A stretch of 5,479 nt of DNA from a bacterium (GTDB lineage Bacteria; Auribacterota; JABMQX01), in assembly GCA_013203085.1 (NCBI GenBank), contig JABMQX010000457.1:1-5479 (forward strand), written 5' to 3'. The position numbers and the translations under genes were made by a program. Positions within the stretch are counted from its first letter, which is position 1, and the number at the start of each line of letters is the position of its first letter. The notes under the pieces were generated by a model. It searched no databases. It saw only the letters and a program-made list of their open reading frames with translations, and was not told the DNA's origin. Shown piece after piece: positions 5,239 to 5,479 of the stretch.

Positions 5239-5413
5239 CGTGAGAGGTTACTATCCCCCAAGGCGAGAACCAAGACAAGCGCCGCCCCGCGCCCGCGATA
5301 CCCCACCGGATGTTCCTCTCCGTTATCCCTACACCTATAAACTGTATCCGTCCGGCCAACCCATCTTCCGCCTGAGAGCAGTCTGAGCCATACTTCTAGG
5401 CAGATAGAGCGTA

Positions 5414-5425
5414 TGTGTTGACACA
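5414..5425. promoter_or_regulatory. Dyad TGTGT-TG-ACACA near the window end
   Basis: Perfect 5-bp inverted repeat, with TTGACA inside it at 5418-5423. It lies about 23 bases before a possible start codon at 5448. If that is a gene, the dyad could be an operator; as a -35 box it would be too close to the start. The rest of 5239-5447 shows no gene or clear promoter. Confidence 0.25.
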
Positions 5426-5447
5426 AAAGGAACCGAGGAGGATGGGG

Positions 5448-5479
5448 ATGGAAGGAAAACAAAAGCGACGGGACGTAGA
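5448..5479 (+). CDS. Possible start of a further gene (3' cut by the window end)
   Basis: A strong Shine-Dalgarno GAGGAGG (5435-5441) precedes the ATG at 5448 by six bases, and the frame runs open to the window end as MEGKQKRRDV. An in-frame ATG at 5442 directly abuts the ribosome binding site and is less likely. Ten codons are too few to identify a product; the evidence is only the translation signal. Confidence 0.35.
   Translation, partial: MEGKQKRRDV

Noticed and set aside
5418..5423. TTGACA as a sigma-70 -35 box
   Set aside because: A -10 at normal spacing would fall on the ribosome binding site and ATG of the possible next gene, and no -10-like hexamer is there.

Overview
The window looks like an exopolysaccharide/exosortase neighbourhood of a diderm (Gram-negative) bacterium. 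Three observations support this: a Wzc-type chain-length regulator fused to a tyrosine kinase, an enzyme for a 2,3-diamino-uronic acid sugar nucleotide of the kind found in O-antigens and capsules, and a secreted protein with a PEP-CTERM sorting tail. PEP-CTERM/exosortase systems are known from diderms that make exopolysaccharide. GC content is moderate by eye. The phylum cannot be fixed from this sequence; Desulfobacterota, Nitrospirota, Omnitrophota or similar groups would fit. All confident genes lie on the + strand.

Layout. (1) nt 1-1542: the 3' part of a polysaccharide co-polymerase/BY-kinase gene whose start lies before the window. It has a long charged linker, a degenerate oligomerisation motif and an extreme tyrosine-rich tail. 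(2) nt 1543-2051: about 500 bases without a convincing gene. Its last 60 bases hold a TATAAT -10 box preceded by a perfect 19-nt dyad placed like an operator. (3) nt 2052-3632: one ORF fusing a WlbA/WbpB-like sugar-nucleotide 3-dehydrogenase to a WlbB/WbpD-like hexapeptide N-acetyltransferase, ending in a four-cysteine knuckle. (4) nt 3633-4308: a long gap with a possible decayed minus-strand coding remnant, a C9 run, several dyads and a near-consensus sigma-54 promoter. (5) nt 4309-5172: a 287-residue PEP-CTERM protein with signal peptide, followed by a strong intrinsic terminator (5194-5238). (6) nt 5239-5479: short non-coding DNA, then possibly the first codons of another gene.

How the parts may work together (inference). 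The fusion enzyme would supply part of an activated acetylated diamino-uronic acid for a polysaccharide. The kinase/co-polymerase would control polymerisation and export of a polysaccharide. The PEP-CTERM protein would be sorted by an exosortase encoded elsewhere and placed at the surface or in the matrix. The sigma-54 promoter fits the known pairing of exosortase systems with the PrsK/PrsR two-component system, in which PrsR is a sigma-54 activator. The most informative observations are this promoter with its candidate upstream activator sites, the dehydrogenase-acetyltransferase fusion that skips the intervening aminotransferase, and the dyad on the fusion gene's promoter. I did not find a clearly undescribed system.
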